This document shows positions 12,767 to 25,410 of a stretch of DNA of 64,000 bases, piece by piece (within the stretch, counting starts at the first letter, position 1; every line of letters starts with the position of its first letter). Origin of the DNA: Cavia porcellus (taxonomy: Eukaryota; Chordata; Mammalia; Rodentia; Caviidae); the NCBI RefSeq assembly GCF_034190915.1, contig NW_026947507.1, positions 16,192,501 to 16,256,500 of the forward strand, in the 5' to 3' direction. Both the position numbers and the translations under genes were made by a program. A model generated the notes under the pieces. That model was given only the letters and a program-made list of their open reading frames with translations. It had not been told where the DNA came from and did not search any database.

Positions 12767-14644
12767 GAAAGATAATAGAATTTTTCTTTGCTTAAATGTA
12801 AGTCCTACCTTTAAGAAAAACTCATATCATCTAAGTTAGGAAATCTAAAATCTCACAAGCAGCACTATTCCAGGAAATAAATATCAAGGAATATAATGTA
12901 TACACTTTAAATAAATCAATAAACTTATTAGAAGCATAATTAAAATGATGATTTTCAAAATGTTTTTTAAATGTTCATCTTTATTTCCATATATAGCATT
13001 TTAAAAAATAAAATCAGAAAGGTTTAAATAGGGCCTAAATTGATAATAATAAAACCAATGTGTAAATAACAAGTTAACAGAATACATGTTCTCAAAGGGT
13101 AGAAACACTGCTTATTTTCTTTGTCTCTCTAGGGTCTATTCCAGGTCCATTCCAGGAGTTGACCAAAGTACATATTATTCATCCTACGTTGGTTAAAAGG
13201 ATAGCTGCAAGTAACTAACAGAGAATGAATAAACCCATAGTAGTAAACAGCCGATACAATGTGCTATAAATGAAAATGGTTCATCAATTTGAAGTTTAGC
13301 CAACAAGCATGTATGTCACTCTTGATATGATATAGTCATGGAGTGAAAGTGACATTACTATGTCTATTTGCAGGAAATTCAACTATGTAACCATTTTTTC
13401 ATTAAATCTGATATTCTTTATGCATTTACTCATTTGGAAGAGTTCTGGATTTCTGGTTTATAAATAAAGATGTATGCCATTCATGGCTCATATTTGGATA
13501 GTAGAACAAAAGATAATAGAACTATAGAACAAGAGTTAACTAGTCAACTTTTATTTGTACCAAAGGGAGAAGGCAAACATCTAAAGTGAAAAAATGGATT
13601 GATTGATGTCTGCTCTTGGACTGAGACTTGCTACAACAGCCTTGTTTATTCCTGGATAGCTAGTAAAACATTTTATATAAAATATTTCAGCTTCGGATTT
13701 TTTTCCAATAAAAACATGGACTCAAGACAAAAAAGGGGCTTGCTGTATCTTATAAACTCAAAATTGAAATAGATTTCATGTTTTATTGAGCAGTAAAATA
13801 ATGATGAAATAAAACAAGTTAACATTTCATTATGTCAAGGTTTTTACATAGCATAGATTCTTGTTTTTCTTCTCTTTTGCTAGAATAGTGAAGAGTTGTT
13901 GGCAAACCTTCTTTCTATAAAGAGAAAGGTAATAAATATTTTAAGCTTCATGAGTCATACAGTTGGTGTCCAAACTTTTTAGCTTTGTTGTTGGGCAAAA
14001 ATTAGCCATAGATCCTATAGGTGTCTATTTTCATAAAAACTTTACAGAAACTGAAATTTATACTTATATACATTTTTGTGTAATAAATAGTATTTTACAT
14101 TTTCAACTGTTTAAATTTGGTAAAACTATTATCAGTTCACAGGTCGTATCAAAATAGATTGTTCTTATCTGCAAAATCCTACTAAAGACCTTTGCTCTAA
14201 GTTTTGCATCTGTCGCACTCTGTCACATTTTGGGCTGCATAATTCTACTGTAGAAATCTGCCCTACACTTTTTAACAGCATCCCTGGTCTCTATTAACTA
14301 CCTACCAGTAGCATCCCTTAGACTTTACAAAATGTCCACTGATTGGAAATCATAGTTAATCCAAGATTCATTGAGTATAAACCTTTATGTAACCCTTACT
14401 AACACGATTCAGTGGACATTTTCACTGTGTCTGAATACTAACTAAAATAGAGCATGTCATAATTTCTTTTGTGGATGGCTTTCTAAATTTCAGCAAAATG
14501 TAAAGTAACTCATTTTCCCTCTCATATCATTGTCAAGTCACTCTTACTATCTGTATGGTAGATACAAGATTCTATTCATGTTTCCTTTTGGTACATTAAT
14601 GTACACACACAAATAGGAATTAGAAAAGTATAGCTATTTAAAAT
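12765..14644. other. Unassigned AT-rich sequence
   Basis: Nothing recognisable. The only open frame (13963-14157) lacks coding features. Confidence 0.55.
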
Positions 14645-14649
14645 ATAAA

Positions 14650-14758
14650 GCTAGCAGTGGTACAAATACCTACAATCCCAGCATTCTGGAGGGCTGATGC
14701 AGAAGGATCCCAGCTCAAGCTCAACATGGGATATTTAGGGAGACTTCGTCTCAAAACA
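14650..14758 (+). mobile_element. B1-like SINE fragment
   Basis: A diverged 7SL-type block: GTGGTACAAATACCTACAAT resembles the B1 start, and CCCAGCATTCTGGAGGGCTG and GACTTCGTCTCAAAACAAAA match later B1 segments. The tail is A-rich. Confidence 0.65.
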
Positions 14759-14810
14759 AAAATAATTGTTAAAAAGTTTTAGGGTTGTATCCTCGCTATC
14801 AGAAAAGAAA

Positions 14811-14882
14811 ACACACACACATATGCAGACACACATGCAGACCAACATGCGGACACACAGATACACATGAAGACACATACAC

Positions 14883-14925
<43 letters not shown>
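14811..14925. repeat. Compound CA / GCGCGC microsatellite
   Basis: Starts with ACACACACACATATGCAGAC-type imperfect repeats, passes through GCGTGCGCGCGCGC and ends in about 35 bases of pure CA. The several overlapping open frames here are all repeat artefacts. Alternating purine-pyrimidine sequence of this kind can adopt Z-DNA. Confidence 0.92.
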
Positions 14926-14927
<2 letters not shown>

Positions 14928-15434
14928 GTATAGAGTCGCTTTGTTTGTAAATAGCCACTTTAGGCAGATACTTTCTATCGATATCAGTTTGATTAAAACC
15001 TCTAAAATACAAGATAATTCACCCACTCTCAAGCCTAAATTTTAGTGGCTTTCTTAAATACTCAGCAAGTATGACTACCACTTCATCTGTTTAGTGTAAT
15101 TATAAACTGTAACCACATGAAAATATTTTTGTCTTTAAATAAGACAATTTTAGGAAACTACTTGTTAAATGTAAATTATTAAAGCCAAAGATTAGTGTCA
15201 CTTTCATGTGGACACATGTGTATTTTCATCAGGGAATTTGTGTGTGCTTCTCATTGTTCTGACAAAAAATTATCACCAAATTAAACACTTAACTGACCTA
15301 ACATATAATATATTGCTAATTCAGCTGATTTTCCCTTTCGTCACTTACTACTAGTAAAATTTAAAAAGAACTTTACAATTAACCACTAATGCAGTAATAT
15401 ACATACAGACTAATTATTTTACTCACAATTAAAT
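14926..15434. other. Unassigned AT-rich sequence
   Basis: No recognisable feature. Confidence 0.55.
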
Positions 15435-15815
15435 GAGAAGCCTGATGGTTGTTTTAATTGTCATTGGACTTTGAGACCAATGGAAAGCTGATTGGATCAT
15501 GAGGGCATGGAGCTATCCTAACTAGTGAATTGATTCAGTGATATTCATAGCTTAATGTGCTACGAGGAAGTAGGCTCAACTGCAGGAGCTCCTTGGGGTT
15601 ATGCCTTTGGAAAGAATGTCTCTTGGTGGTGTCTAATTCCTGACTGGCGTAACATTAGTAACTTTAACCCATCACACCCTTCACCATGATTTTCTTCCTT
15701 GGAGCATTCTGGTCATGGTTTGAACCCTCTGAAACTTATAGTCAAATTAAATTACTCCCCCTTTAAACAGCAGATGTCATACATTTTTCCTAGCAACAAG
15801 AAAACTGAGCAATGC
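15435..15815 (+). mobile_element. MaLR-like LTR fragment
   Basis: Shows the late-LTR signature of mammalian MaLR elements: a Trp/Leu-like CCTTGGAGCATTCTGG block, then CCCTCTGAAACTTATAGTCA, a degenerate AAATTAAA poly(A)-signal region, and AGCAACAAGAAAACTGAGCA at the 3' end. It shares GATTGGATCATGAG and TTCATAGCTTAATG segments with the copy at 46.7 kb. Confidence 0.55.
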
Positions 15816-16175
15816 ATGAATCTACTATATTCTGGGGACTTTGCTTGATATTGTAGCTATTATAAAATATAGAGAAAAAATACTCTCTGTAGGATACTCT
15901 CTAGTCTAATATCAGGCATAGTCATTGTGATGCTACTATCTGAGTCTTCTACTTTAAGTTTCGTAGTAAAGTTGTGTTAAAGATGGCAACTAATTTCCCT
16001 TCTGGCTCTTGTCTTTTATTATTCATTTCCATTTTAATCTATGTTTCCAAAAAGTCTCAATTAATTGTTTTCTTTCATCAATAGATACCAGTTTTGCAAG
16101 AACTCTTCCATGTGTGACTGGGATTAGCAGTGTTTGGAGGTGTTGAGGTCTAATGATGGGAACATTATGAACACT

Positions 16176-16209
<34 letters not shown>

Positions 16210-17764
16210 ATAAAAAGTTACTATAATGTGATGCTAAACAAACTTCAGAACATAAAATAGATTGTTTCCATTTTTAAATAACCCTCATATCAATATATGA
16301 CCTCTCAAATCTGCTTCAAGGAGACCATACCCCCTTCAGGGCCAGTAAAAGTAAGTGCGTATACTTTATATATAACCTACAGAATCCAAGAGCACCTTTC
16401 AGTGTTTCTCCATAATTTGTAGTAATTGAAGTCAACACAGAATCTTAAATATGAGGGATGCAACCTACCCAAGCCAGAAAAACACAACAGAAAATAAATC
16501 ATGAGACATATTCAATACAGAGTGAAAATCACTGATGGGGAAATGAACCATTTTTACCTCACAGATTTTTCACTATTCATTGAGTCACATTCACTTGCTT
16601 ATGTTGATTATCCTGGCACTGGTAGGTCTTTTTCCACATTGGTAGGTCTTTTGATGCTAATTATGATTACCTGTTATCAGCTGTTCAAGAGGCAACACCA
16701 TTCTGGTTACTTTGGTGGATAAGAAATAACAGGTTTCAAATTGCATTTAATATTATTTTAGTACTATTTTTGGCAATATTTATATAAAGAAAATAATTTA
16801 TAAATAAACAATAAAATACTCATTTTGATTCTTAATGCACCAGATTAATTTAGTAATGAAATGCTTTCATAAAATTGACAGCTGTGTTCTCTATCATTAT
16901 TTAAAGACAATATCTAGTTTAATTTTTCTTTTCTGAAATGACTCTTACCACATCTGTCCCTCATGAGGCATGTGCTACAGGCCAGAATGTTCCTTGTACT
17001 ATATGACCATTTACTCTAATGACAGCACTGAATTTTATCAAGAGGAAATGCCTAACTGTAACATATAATTGAGTTAAGTTCTAAGAAACAACGTATATAG
17101 TACAGAAAATTTTATTGATGAGAATTAATAGCAAATAGATAAAATGAGACCATGAACTCTTTATAACCTCTATCTTTTTCTGCATATCATTCTTAGGAAC
17201 ATACATTTTATTCAAAATAATGATAAGGAAAGATTTGTTAAAATGTGCATTGAATTTAAGCAAAGTTTACTAGGGCACATTGAAGAGATCCATTTAGACG
17301 TTTTATAGAAATTCTGATATCCACCATTGAAGCTATGCCTCAATAGGCACAGTATTAGGGGACGTTATCTCTTTTTCAACACATGATATACTCATTTTGA
17401 GGCAAGACCTAAGGTTATGTTTATTTTCCAGTGAGAAATGATTGTAAGTAGATGGATGAGAGCTTTTCAGCTCTTGCCTTTAGATATGAAGGTTCTATTA
17501 TTGCAAAACAGCCAAAGGAGCAGCCTCGGGGTAGTAGCTCCGGGCTAAGTGTCATGGCCTATTTTTTTTAAGATAATAAAACTTCAGCTTCAAGGAGTTT
17601 CCTCCAAGAGGTCTCTAGAGTCCTTATTGCCCCAGGGTCTCAGCCCCAGTCTTGCAGACAGTCTTTCATTCATAGTAAGCCTAGGAGTACAACTCAGTTT
17701 AGACTCAACATACTGTTCCCTTGCATTATGTAGAATGGTGACTTTTACTGTGATTCTAATTTAG
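15816..17764. other. Unassigned AT-rich sequence with a (TA)n tract
   Basis: An AT dinucleotide tract lies at 16181-16206. Nothing else is recognised. Confidence 0.55.
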
Positions 17765-17765
17765 G

Positions 17766-17775
17766 ATGAGTCAGT

Positions 17776-17822
<47 letters not shown>

Positions 17823-17928
17823 CTTTTTCCTTTTTTTATCGGTACCAGGGATTGAACTCATGACTGCCTGCTTGCAAGGCAAGCGCTTATGCCGCTGAGC
17901 TAAATCTGCAGCCCAATGAGTCAGTGTT
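17766..17928 (-). mobile_element. ID SINE with (TA)n-expanded tail and target-site duplication
   Basis: The reverse complement begins GGGCTGCAGATTTAGCTCAG and contains tRNA-like A and B boxes, as in rodent ID elements derived from tRNA-Ala. The + strand body lies at about 17821-17914. A perfect 13-bp direct repeat, ATGAGTCAGTGTT, flanks the whole element at 17766-17778 and 17916-17928. The space between the left repeat and the body is a pure (TA)n run (17779-17819). The microsatellite therefore arose inside the element's own tail. Confidence 0.9.
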
Positions 17929-18507
17929 CAAGGATAATTAAATTTAAACAAAAGATTATGTTGTTTGTATTCATTCTTCATAGCCTTATAATAATAATTT
18001 TGGAGTGACAATTTTAAGAAAAACATAATCAGGATTACTTTTGTGTCCAATTTAAAACTTTTGGTTGTTTTTTTCTTACAATAAGAAGCAAGTAATAGTT
18101 TGTAGCATTTATAATGGATATTCTCATAATATTCATCAGTATTCATTGACTGCCTGGAATGGTTTGGCATTATATATACAATTTAAATTTGTTTAAAGAT
18201 GTTCCTTCCCACTCTTTAGTCTATGGTCAATTTAAGAAAAGATAAAAGAAAATATATGGAAGTGTAAACCAAGTTCTTAATTAGTGACTCAGATAATTAT
18301 ATACATATCAGAGAATGGAAAGCTCACCATGCATCTGCAGAGGCATCATTGTTCACTGAGAATTTAAAGTTGATGAAAGGTAGCTAAATCAATAGTTTTG
18401 AGATAACATGTTAAGTAACTATAGCATTTATGAAAATGTCACAGTGACAAACTATAAAAGTGAAAATTCATAATGGCTGAATCAGGCTCTAAACACGTTT
18501 TCCTCAG
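17929..18507. other. Unassigned AT-rich sequence
   Basis: No recognisable feature. Confidence 0.55.
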
Positions 18508-18600
18508 TTTTTTATTTTATTTTATTTTGTCACTAGGCATCAAACTCAATCTCGCTCTTGCCAGGCAGGCACTTATGACACTGAGCTAAATCCCGGGCCC
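18508..18600 (-). mobile_element. ID SINE
   Basis: The reverse complement reads GGGCCCGGGATTTAGCTCAG then a tRNA-like body. The A tail appears on the + strand as TTTTTTATTTTATTTTATTT. More diverged than the copies at 17.8 and 40.2 kb. Confidence 0.85.
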
Positions 18601-20109
18601 TCATACATCCTCATTTAAACAAGAAATAATATTTTATTATCAGACTAAACATGTGAGACTTTAACTTTTCCTAGTACTCTGTTAAGCTTCCTACTCTGCA
18701 AACTCAAGTCACTGCCTTTACTATACTTGCATGCTAAAAAAACTCCCTGTGACACAGTTTAGCAGGTGAGATGTAATATCAGATACAGAAGCATTGAGGT
18801 CAGATGCAGAGAATAGTTTATTACTCCTACAAATAGCAGTACCTAGGATGGAACCATGGGAATGGGTTTCTTGATCCTTCATTGCCATATGGCAATGGCA
18901 AAAGTATCAAGTGATGCTAGGTAATACAGTGGATTCTTACTGAATAAGACTTTCGAGTTTGGAAGAATCTTTTATAACAGAAACTAAGCAAACTTCCATT
19001 CTACCCTACTTACAATCATAATCTCTATGTTTGAAGATATACTACTGCATGTTCGAAGATATCCTTGAAAAGATAATGTGGAAAAGAGGAAGGGGATGTT
19101 TGTGTTCACAAGCCATGCAGAGGCAAAATAAACATTTGCTCAAATTCTAATTGACAGCTAATACATTTCCTTAAGCATTTTATATTTGTGAAAGAAATAT
19201 TTAAAACTACCTCTAATGTCACTTGACTTTTTCACATTTAAAAGTTATATAACTTTATGGAAAACTAAAGTGAAGAGAAATGGGCTAATATTCCGAAGTC
19301 AGATATCTTTCCTTGGTAAAACTGAAGTGAGCGCCTGTTTTTAAGTACTACCAATTTCATTTAATGAAGTAAAGATTGTTCTTTATCACAAAAATTAGTT
19401 CTATGATCATTAGTGACTAACATAATTCATATTGATTTAGACTAATGATAGAAAATTGGCACTCTGCCTGAATAAAGAGTAGGATCATATAATATTTTTA
19501 TATTTGGAAGCTCCCATGTGGTTTTTTTTTAACTTAAAATATGATGCATATTCAAAGTTTTAAGGATTCTTGTACAATATTGTCTGTAGGACTTTTTGTT
19601 AAAAGGGCAACTATAATATAATATTAGATTGGACATACATAAGCCTGGGTTTTGTTCAACTATATTTTCACTGGAAATTATTTTTCCATGTGGAGTCTGA
19701 GATTTCTTACATATTTAACAAAATAGTTATCTGTATAGTCAGTCTAACTTTATATTTAAGGAGATTTATATCTCTTTTGATTCTGATATTTGACAAAGTT
19801 CTGTAGTTCTACAAGTGTTAGATTTAGCGAGGTATAATTAATGTACAATTAATAATTATATTTAGGGACACAATCTTGAAAGCACAAAATGGATAACTGC
19901 CAATCCCATGCTAATTGACCATGTCACTCTCAGTTGTGTTTGGATGTATCTTCAGAATCCGTTTAAGAGATTTCTGGGCAGCTTTGCGAACTGATTACAA
20001 CTGGTCTATGAGATAAAAATATTTCTTCTTTCTCTGAGAAGATATAGATCAATATTTTAGAATTACTGAGCTTAATCGAATGGTTCTGTAGCTTAGATCT
20101 TAAATGCTC
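18601..20109. other. Unassigned AT-rich sequence
   Basis: No recognisable gene or repeat family. Confidence 0.55.
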
Positions 20110-20460
20110 CTTACTGGCACATATGCTGAAGGCCTGACTGTCAGCCTGCAGACCCACTGGGAGGTGGTGAGCCTCCAGCAGGTATGGTCTAGTAGGCAGA
20201 TGTTAATCTAACGGGGATGTGCCTTGAAGGGAGTACTGAGATCCTGGTCCCTTTCCACCTGTTCCTCAGATTCTGAGCTGCCGTGAGGGTGAAGTGCTTT
20301 GTTCTATCACGTTTCCTACCTTTAAAGATTGCCATGACACAGGCTCCAAAGCAATAAAGCCAAATAATCACTGACTGAATCCCTGAACTAAAATAAATGT
20401 TTTCTACTTCTAAGTTATTTTTCTCAGGTGCTGTGGCACAGTGATGAAAAGTGAACTAAT
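20110..20460 (+). mobile_element. MaLR LTR (MST/ORR1-like)
   Basis: Contains, in LTR order: GGGATGTGCCTTGAAGGGAG, ACTGAGATCCTGGTCCCTTT, the AAGCAATAAAGCCAAATAAT block, GAACTAAAATAAATGTTTTC (poly(A)-signal region) and the 3' end TTTCTCAGGTGCTGTGGCAC followed by GTGAACTAATA. This matches the MaLR LTR layout. Confidence 0.72.
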
Positions 20461-21654
20461 ATCAAAGCTTTTTTAATAGGGAAATTGAGTGATGAATCAG
20501 ACTGAAGCTCTCCTGAAAGAATGCAAAGTTTGAAAAAAGGCATACAAATAATAAAATGTGATACAATGTGCTAACTTACTATGTCATAGGTTTTTATAAT
20601 TGGAAAACATGATCAAAAGAAGGGAGAGATCAAATATGCTTAGATGACTTAGATGAATTTAAATTAGGTATGTGAGGTTATCAGTTGGACTTACAGAAGA
20701 GTACCCCAAAAATAAAATGCACATAAGAATACAGCAATAAATTATATAAATTTCTATGTACAAAGGTGACAAAGAATATAATGACCAAAAATAAAGCTTA
20801 GTCAACAAATAGTAAAATTGTCTCTTTAGAGGAATAATTACTCAATACTGTAGAAATGTTATGCAAGCGTACATTTTTCTAGATGAAGATAGAGTAATGT
20901 AATTATAAAACTTGTAATATTTCTTTTTTCAGGAAGCATGATGATAGATAGCTTATGAGACCACAAGAACAGAGGCTGAGATTGGCCTAAGGGTCATTAT
21001 TACAGCCTGAGAGATATGTGGAATTTGACCCTAGGCAGTAACTAAGGATGAAGAGATCAGGAGTGACCTGAAAATAATTTAATATCCTAAAAGTACCAAG
21101 TGGTTTTGGGGATAGCAGGTAGTGAGAAATTTACGATGACAAGTTTCTGTCATAACTGAGTGATTGATAGTGTATTTAATTATCAATGTTTGTTTAACAA
21201 GGAAAATGAATACAGGAAAAGATCAAACCTGATTTAGGGTAAAGAGGAGAAGACCAACAAATTTAGTTTTAGACATGAGCACTATAAGACCCAATGAACT
21301 ACCCAAGGAGAGATATCAAAAAAAGACCAAAAGAGACTTGATTATCTAGATTCTGAAGTTAATGTTGTGTTACAGAATTGCATATGAAAACAGTGGCTTT
21401 AAAATTAAAAAAAATTTAAAAATCAGGACTCATTCATAAAAAAAAAAAAAAAAAAAAAAAGGTCAAAGGAAAATTGTATTTCAAAGAGTAAGAAGCCCTG
21501 AGGAATCAACCAACAGAAAGAGAAAGTCTAGAACTCCTAACAGTGCATGAGTGATCTGAGCTTTATATACCTCTTTAGGAGACATGAGGCAGAAGTGTGA
21601 AATGAGCAGGAGATTGAATAAAAAGAAAATATGAATGAAAAACATGCGAACCAG
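20461..21654. other. Unassigned sequence with a poly(A) tract
   Basis: A pure A run lies at about 21440-21460. No identifiable element is attached to it on its 5' side. Confidence 0.5.
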
Positions 21655-21759
21655 TGTACCAAAAGCAATTCTCTGCAACAAAACAAAGGAGGAGGCATCA
21701 CAATTCTTCATTTCAAATTATACTACAAATCTGTAGCGATAAAAACGTCATGTTGCCGG

Positions 21760-22362
21760 AACAGCAACAGAGAGGTATTGGAGACCACTACAAAGCAGCT
21801 CTGTGCAAGATTTAAAATTAACTAATTGGCTTTCTATGTTTATCTGTGAGTCTGTCCTAGGCATCAGCCCCTTGCCTGGCAATGGGAGCTGATTCATAGT
21901 AAATGAACTTTTATGAATCACTGGTCCTGGCTGAGGCCTGTAGTGGCCTGTGAGGCCAGAGATACCTGAAAGAGCAAGATAAGGCCACAGCTGCGGACAC
22001 TCTGGCTCCAACCCCAATTAACAAGGTGGAGATTGCAGCTGCAAAGATCACTCCTGCAGTTTCTCTCCTACCATGTCTTCATGATAAGACAGTTCTACTA
22101 AATTGACATAATTTATTACTTGGAGACATCCAAGTGAAGTGACTTCCAAGGTCCTGTTCATTGCATGCACTTTCCTCAGTTTCCCCATCTCTTGCTGTCG
22201 GACCTAATAAATAAAGTGGGCGGTCCAGTGAAGTCTTTGTCTTAGCCCTTGGAATCTCAAGCCAGCTAAAGAGTTCTGGCCTTCCTGGAGCCCTAAAATT
22301 ATATAACTCGTTCATTTTATTTAAGCCTCTGCTGTACATTTGTTTGGGCAATCAGGGATCTA
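21760..22362 (+). mobile_element. LTR-like insertion splitting the L1
   Basis: About 600 bases of non-L1, GC-richer sequence separate two L1 segments that are contiguous in other copies, such as the one at 7.6 kb. It contains AATAAATAAAGTGGGCGGTC (22207-22226), which looks like a poly(A) signal with a GT-rich downstream element, as in an LTR. I could not fix TG...CA ends or a duplication, so the family and exact borders are unresolved. A solo LTR is the best reading. Confidence 0.5.
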
Positions 22363-22966
22363 GGTCAGGACCTGATAGAGAGGCAAATCAATAGAACAGA
22401 ATACAAAAAGAAGATGAAACCACAAGCACATTAAATTATCTGATTTTTGAGATAGAAGCCAAAATCATACTCTGGTGGAACATTAGTGTCTTTAATAAAT
22501 GATGTTGGGAAAACTTTAACACATATGCATGAGATTAAATGCAGACCCATATCTATCACCAAAAACGGATTAAAACAGAAACACTTAATTTGCTGGAAGA
22601 CAAATTAGGTAAAACTTGAAGACATAGAGACAAAAGAAAGACTTTCTGAACAGATCTCCAATTGCACAAGAAATAACATGAACTATCAACAAATGTATTA
22701 TATCACTTTGAAAAGCTTATGTACAGAATTGAGTAACCAAGAAAATAAAGAGACAATCTCCAGAAGGGACAAAATTCCCATCTACTCCTCTGATCATGGG
22801 CTAAAATCTTCAATGAATACACACTTCTTAGAATAAATACAATTGGTCAGCAGATACATGAAAATATCATCAACATATCCAACCATTAGAAAAAAATAAA
22901 TTAAAATGACATTGACATTCCATCTTATTCCAGAAAAAGTGGCTGATCATCAAAAAATCTGACAGT

Positions 22967-23055
22967 GGGGTAGAGGATTTAGCTCAGCAGCATAAGTGCC
23001 TGCCTTGCAAGCGTATAGTCGTGAATTCAAATGCTGGTCCAAAAGAAAAAAAATT
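22967..23055 (+). mobile_element. ID SINE inserted in L1
   Basis: GGGGTAGAGGATTTAGCTCA followed by GCATAAGTGCCTGCCTTGCA and GTCGTGAATTCAAATGCTGG matches the ID consensus layout with A and B boxes. An A-rich tail follows. L1 3' sequence continues on both sides. Confidence 0.88.
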
Positions 23056-23700
23056 AACAGTAAGAAACACTGATAAGACTGTGGGATAAGGTACCCTTCT
23101 ACACTGTTGGTAGAAATGTAAAGTGGTACCACTATTATAAAAATTCCTTCAGAAAGTAAAACTAAAAATTCTATTCAACCTCGCTATTCTAGCAAGTTAT
23201 CTGCCAAAAACAGTTAAAGATTTCATATATGCAGTAATATATGCACACCCATGTTTATACAGCCCAACTCATAATGGCTACATCTTGGAAGTAGACAAAA
23301 TATCCATTAACAGATGAATGGTAAACATGTTGTTGTTAATGGAGTATTAGTCTGCCATAAATAAGTATAGGTTTGAGTCATTTTTAGGAAAATGGAGGCA
23401 TACTGAGACCATAATTTTAAGTGAAATAAATCAGATATATACACTTAAATATTGCATAACTGCTTTTATATGAAAAACTCAAAGTATATATATTCTTTAA
23501 AATGAAAACTAAAATACATAGAATAAAACAGGGAGATAGGTTGTTTACAAATGGGAAGAGGATCTAGAAAGGGAAGGAGAGATTAGAAATGGAAGGGGAA
23601 TTAAAAACAATTAAGGTATGTTAAATATGTGTACTTCTTCCCTAAGATAAGTGTAAACATTATATACTGTAAACATGTAGCAATAAAAATATGAAAATGT

Positions 23701-24324
23701 GTTCCAGTAGAACATTACTTATGTTCCAGAAAGAGATGGGTAGACTGTCAATCCATAGTACACAACTACTAACATGTACTACAAGTGGGTCTTTCACATT
23801 TATTTTAATATCAACTTAAGAACTATATCTACTCTGGATCAACAATGAATGAGGAAAATTCTAGGAGCAAGTAGGTAGAATTTCCCCTTTAGGCTGTTTT
23901 TAATGGATAACTGAAGAATTACTGGGTTTTTTCATTACCACATAGAGGCACATGAGGGACAAGCATTTGGTAGGCAGTGAAGAGTGTGCACTGTACACGA
24001 TGACGAAATGAAGCAGGTCCATAATGCATGTATAATAATACATTTTTGCCTTTTGTTATTTTTCCTGTTTTTATTTCATGCAATTTGAGCATGATTATAT
24101 TTGTGCATCTTTCCTGTGGAAGCAATTTGTGTGGAGAGAGAGGAAAACAGAGAAGAAACACAGAGAACTATGAAATAAAACTTCACATTGTCAGAGTAAA
24201 TGATATAAACAACGGAATAGAGCAATCATTCAGAAAAAGAGGAATTGGTGAGTATGTAAATGTACTTAAGCACTGGGAAAAATGGGTATGAAGTTGAAGA
24301 GACACTTTTGCATGATAGCTTCTT
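23701..24324. other. Unassigned sequence
   Basis: No recognisable element. The small frames at 23919-24291 look like chance. Confidence 0.5.
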
Positions 24325-24740
24325 TTTTTTTTTTTTTTTTTTAGGAAGAGTAGAGGTCACTAGGTAAGAGTGACAGGCAAGTAGTACCAACCAGGAGAGT
24401 TTGCATTTTTCTTTTTAAAAAAACCTCGTCCTTTTGCTTCTACTGGCAATCCTTCTCCAGTTCCAAGTTAGTGTCAGGGCTGTAGCCAGAGCCCTCCTGA
24501 GCTGCTCCTTGGCCCACCTTATCTCAGGGGTGACCTTCTGGGCCCCGTTGGTGTTGTCAGCTTTCATCCTATACCCTTGTCTTCTTCAGCACCTTGTGAC
24601 CACCCTAATTCCCTGCCCTTTGTCCCTTTCCCACTGGCATTTGCTGCTCACATCCTGTCTCTTTTGTCTTTGGTTGAGACCTTCAACCCCACTATCTGAG
24701 AGGAAGTTAAGGATTCTATCTGAAGAGGTTGCACATAATC
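24325..24740 (-). other. Poly(T)-headed GC-richer block, possible minus-strand retrocopy
   Basis: A run of about 19 T at 24325-24343 precedes a block (24430-24740) that is clearly GC-richer than the surroundings. A poly(T) to the left of such a block is what a reverse-strand polyadenylated retrocopy would look like. The + strand frame 24434-24757 is leucine-rich and probably a shadow. I do not recognise a parent gene. Confidence 0.25.
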
Positions 24741-25278
24741 ATATTTTATCCAAATAGCTTACTACAAAGGAGAAAAGGGGAAACTGACATTAAGACAAAG
24801 TGGCCAAACGTATTACAACAATAAATTTTCTCAAAAATATTTATCTATTACTGTATCATTATTTAGTATTTGGAAAATACATTGATACTAAACAATGGTA
24901 ACATACAGACGGATACACAAAACACGTTGAAATAAAATTTCACTTCAGAACACTAGGTCAATAATGCTTTTATTTTTTTCATTATTTTATAATTTTGGAT
25001 TTATTCCAAATTAAGGGCAGTCAATACCAATCATTTCTTCATTTGAATAAATTACTTGCCAATAGAATAGTAAGATGCTTGTCCATTTCCCATAGACTTT
25101 CTTTGTGCAAATATTACTTTTCAATATGATATTAAAAAATAACTGCTTCATTTTTCAGTTAGAATAAGTGTTTTTGAAATAGACAAAGGACTGAATTTTG
25201 GAGTGGGCCAATTTTGCTTTCTTTTTATAGGAAATGAACATAGACTTATTCTCTCTCCAGTAGAATGACCTATATAAA
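24741..25278. other. Unassigned AT-rich sequence
   Basis: No recognisable feature. Confidence 0.55.
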
Positions 25279-25410
25279 TTGTGTGTGGCTATGATTTTCT
25301 CATGTTCCCTAGTGAGAGGGAGAAATATCCCTTCCCCCCATTGTCCTCCTGCTGGCACAAAAGGGGAAAAAATGATCACAGGAGCTTTGAATACAATTTT
25401 TGTTGAGCTT

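Larger units (their letters stand above)
21655..23700 (+). mobile_element. L1 3' portion with nested insertions
   Basis: L1 ORF2 C-terminal sequence begins near 21655 (GGAGGAGGCATCACAATTCT, then a TTCAAATTATACTACAAAT block). It stops near 21757, resumes near 22363 with GACCTGATAGAGAGGCAAAT, and continues through the 3' UTR to about 23700, where AATAAAAATATGAAAA resembles a 3' end. An ID SINE at 22967-23055 is inserted in the 3' part. The copy is 5'-truncated and non-coding. Confidence 0.8.

Noticed and set aside
14735..15045. Several overlapping Cys/Val- and His/Thr-rich open frames
   Set aside because: They are translations of the CA/TG microsatellite on both strands.
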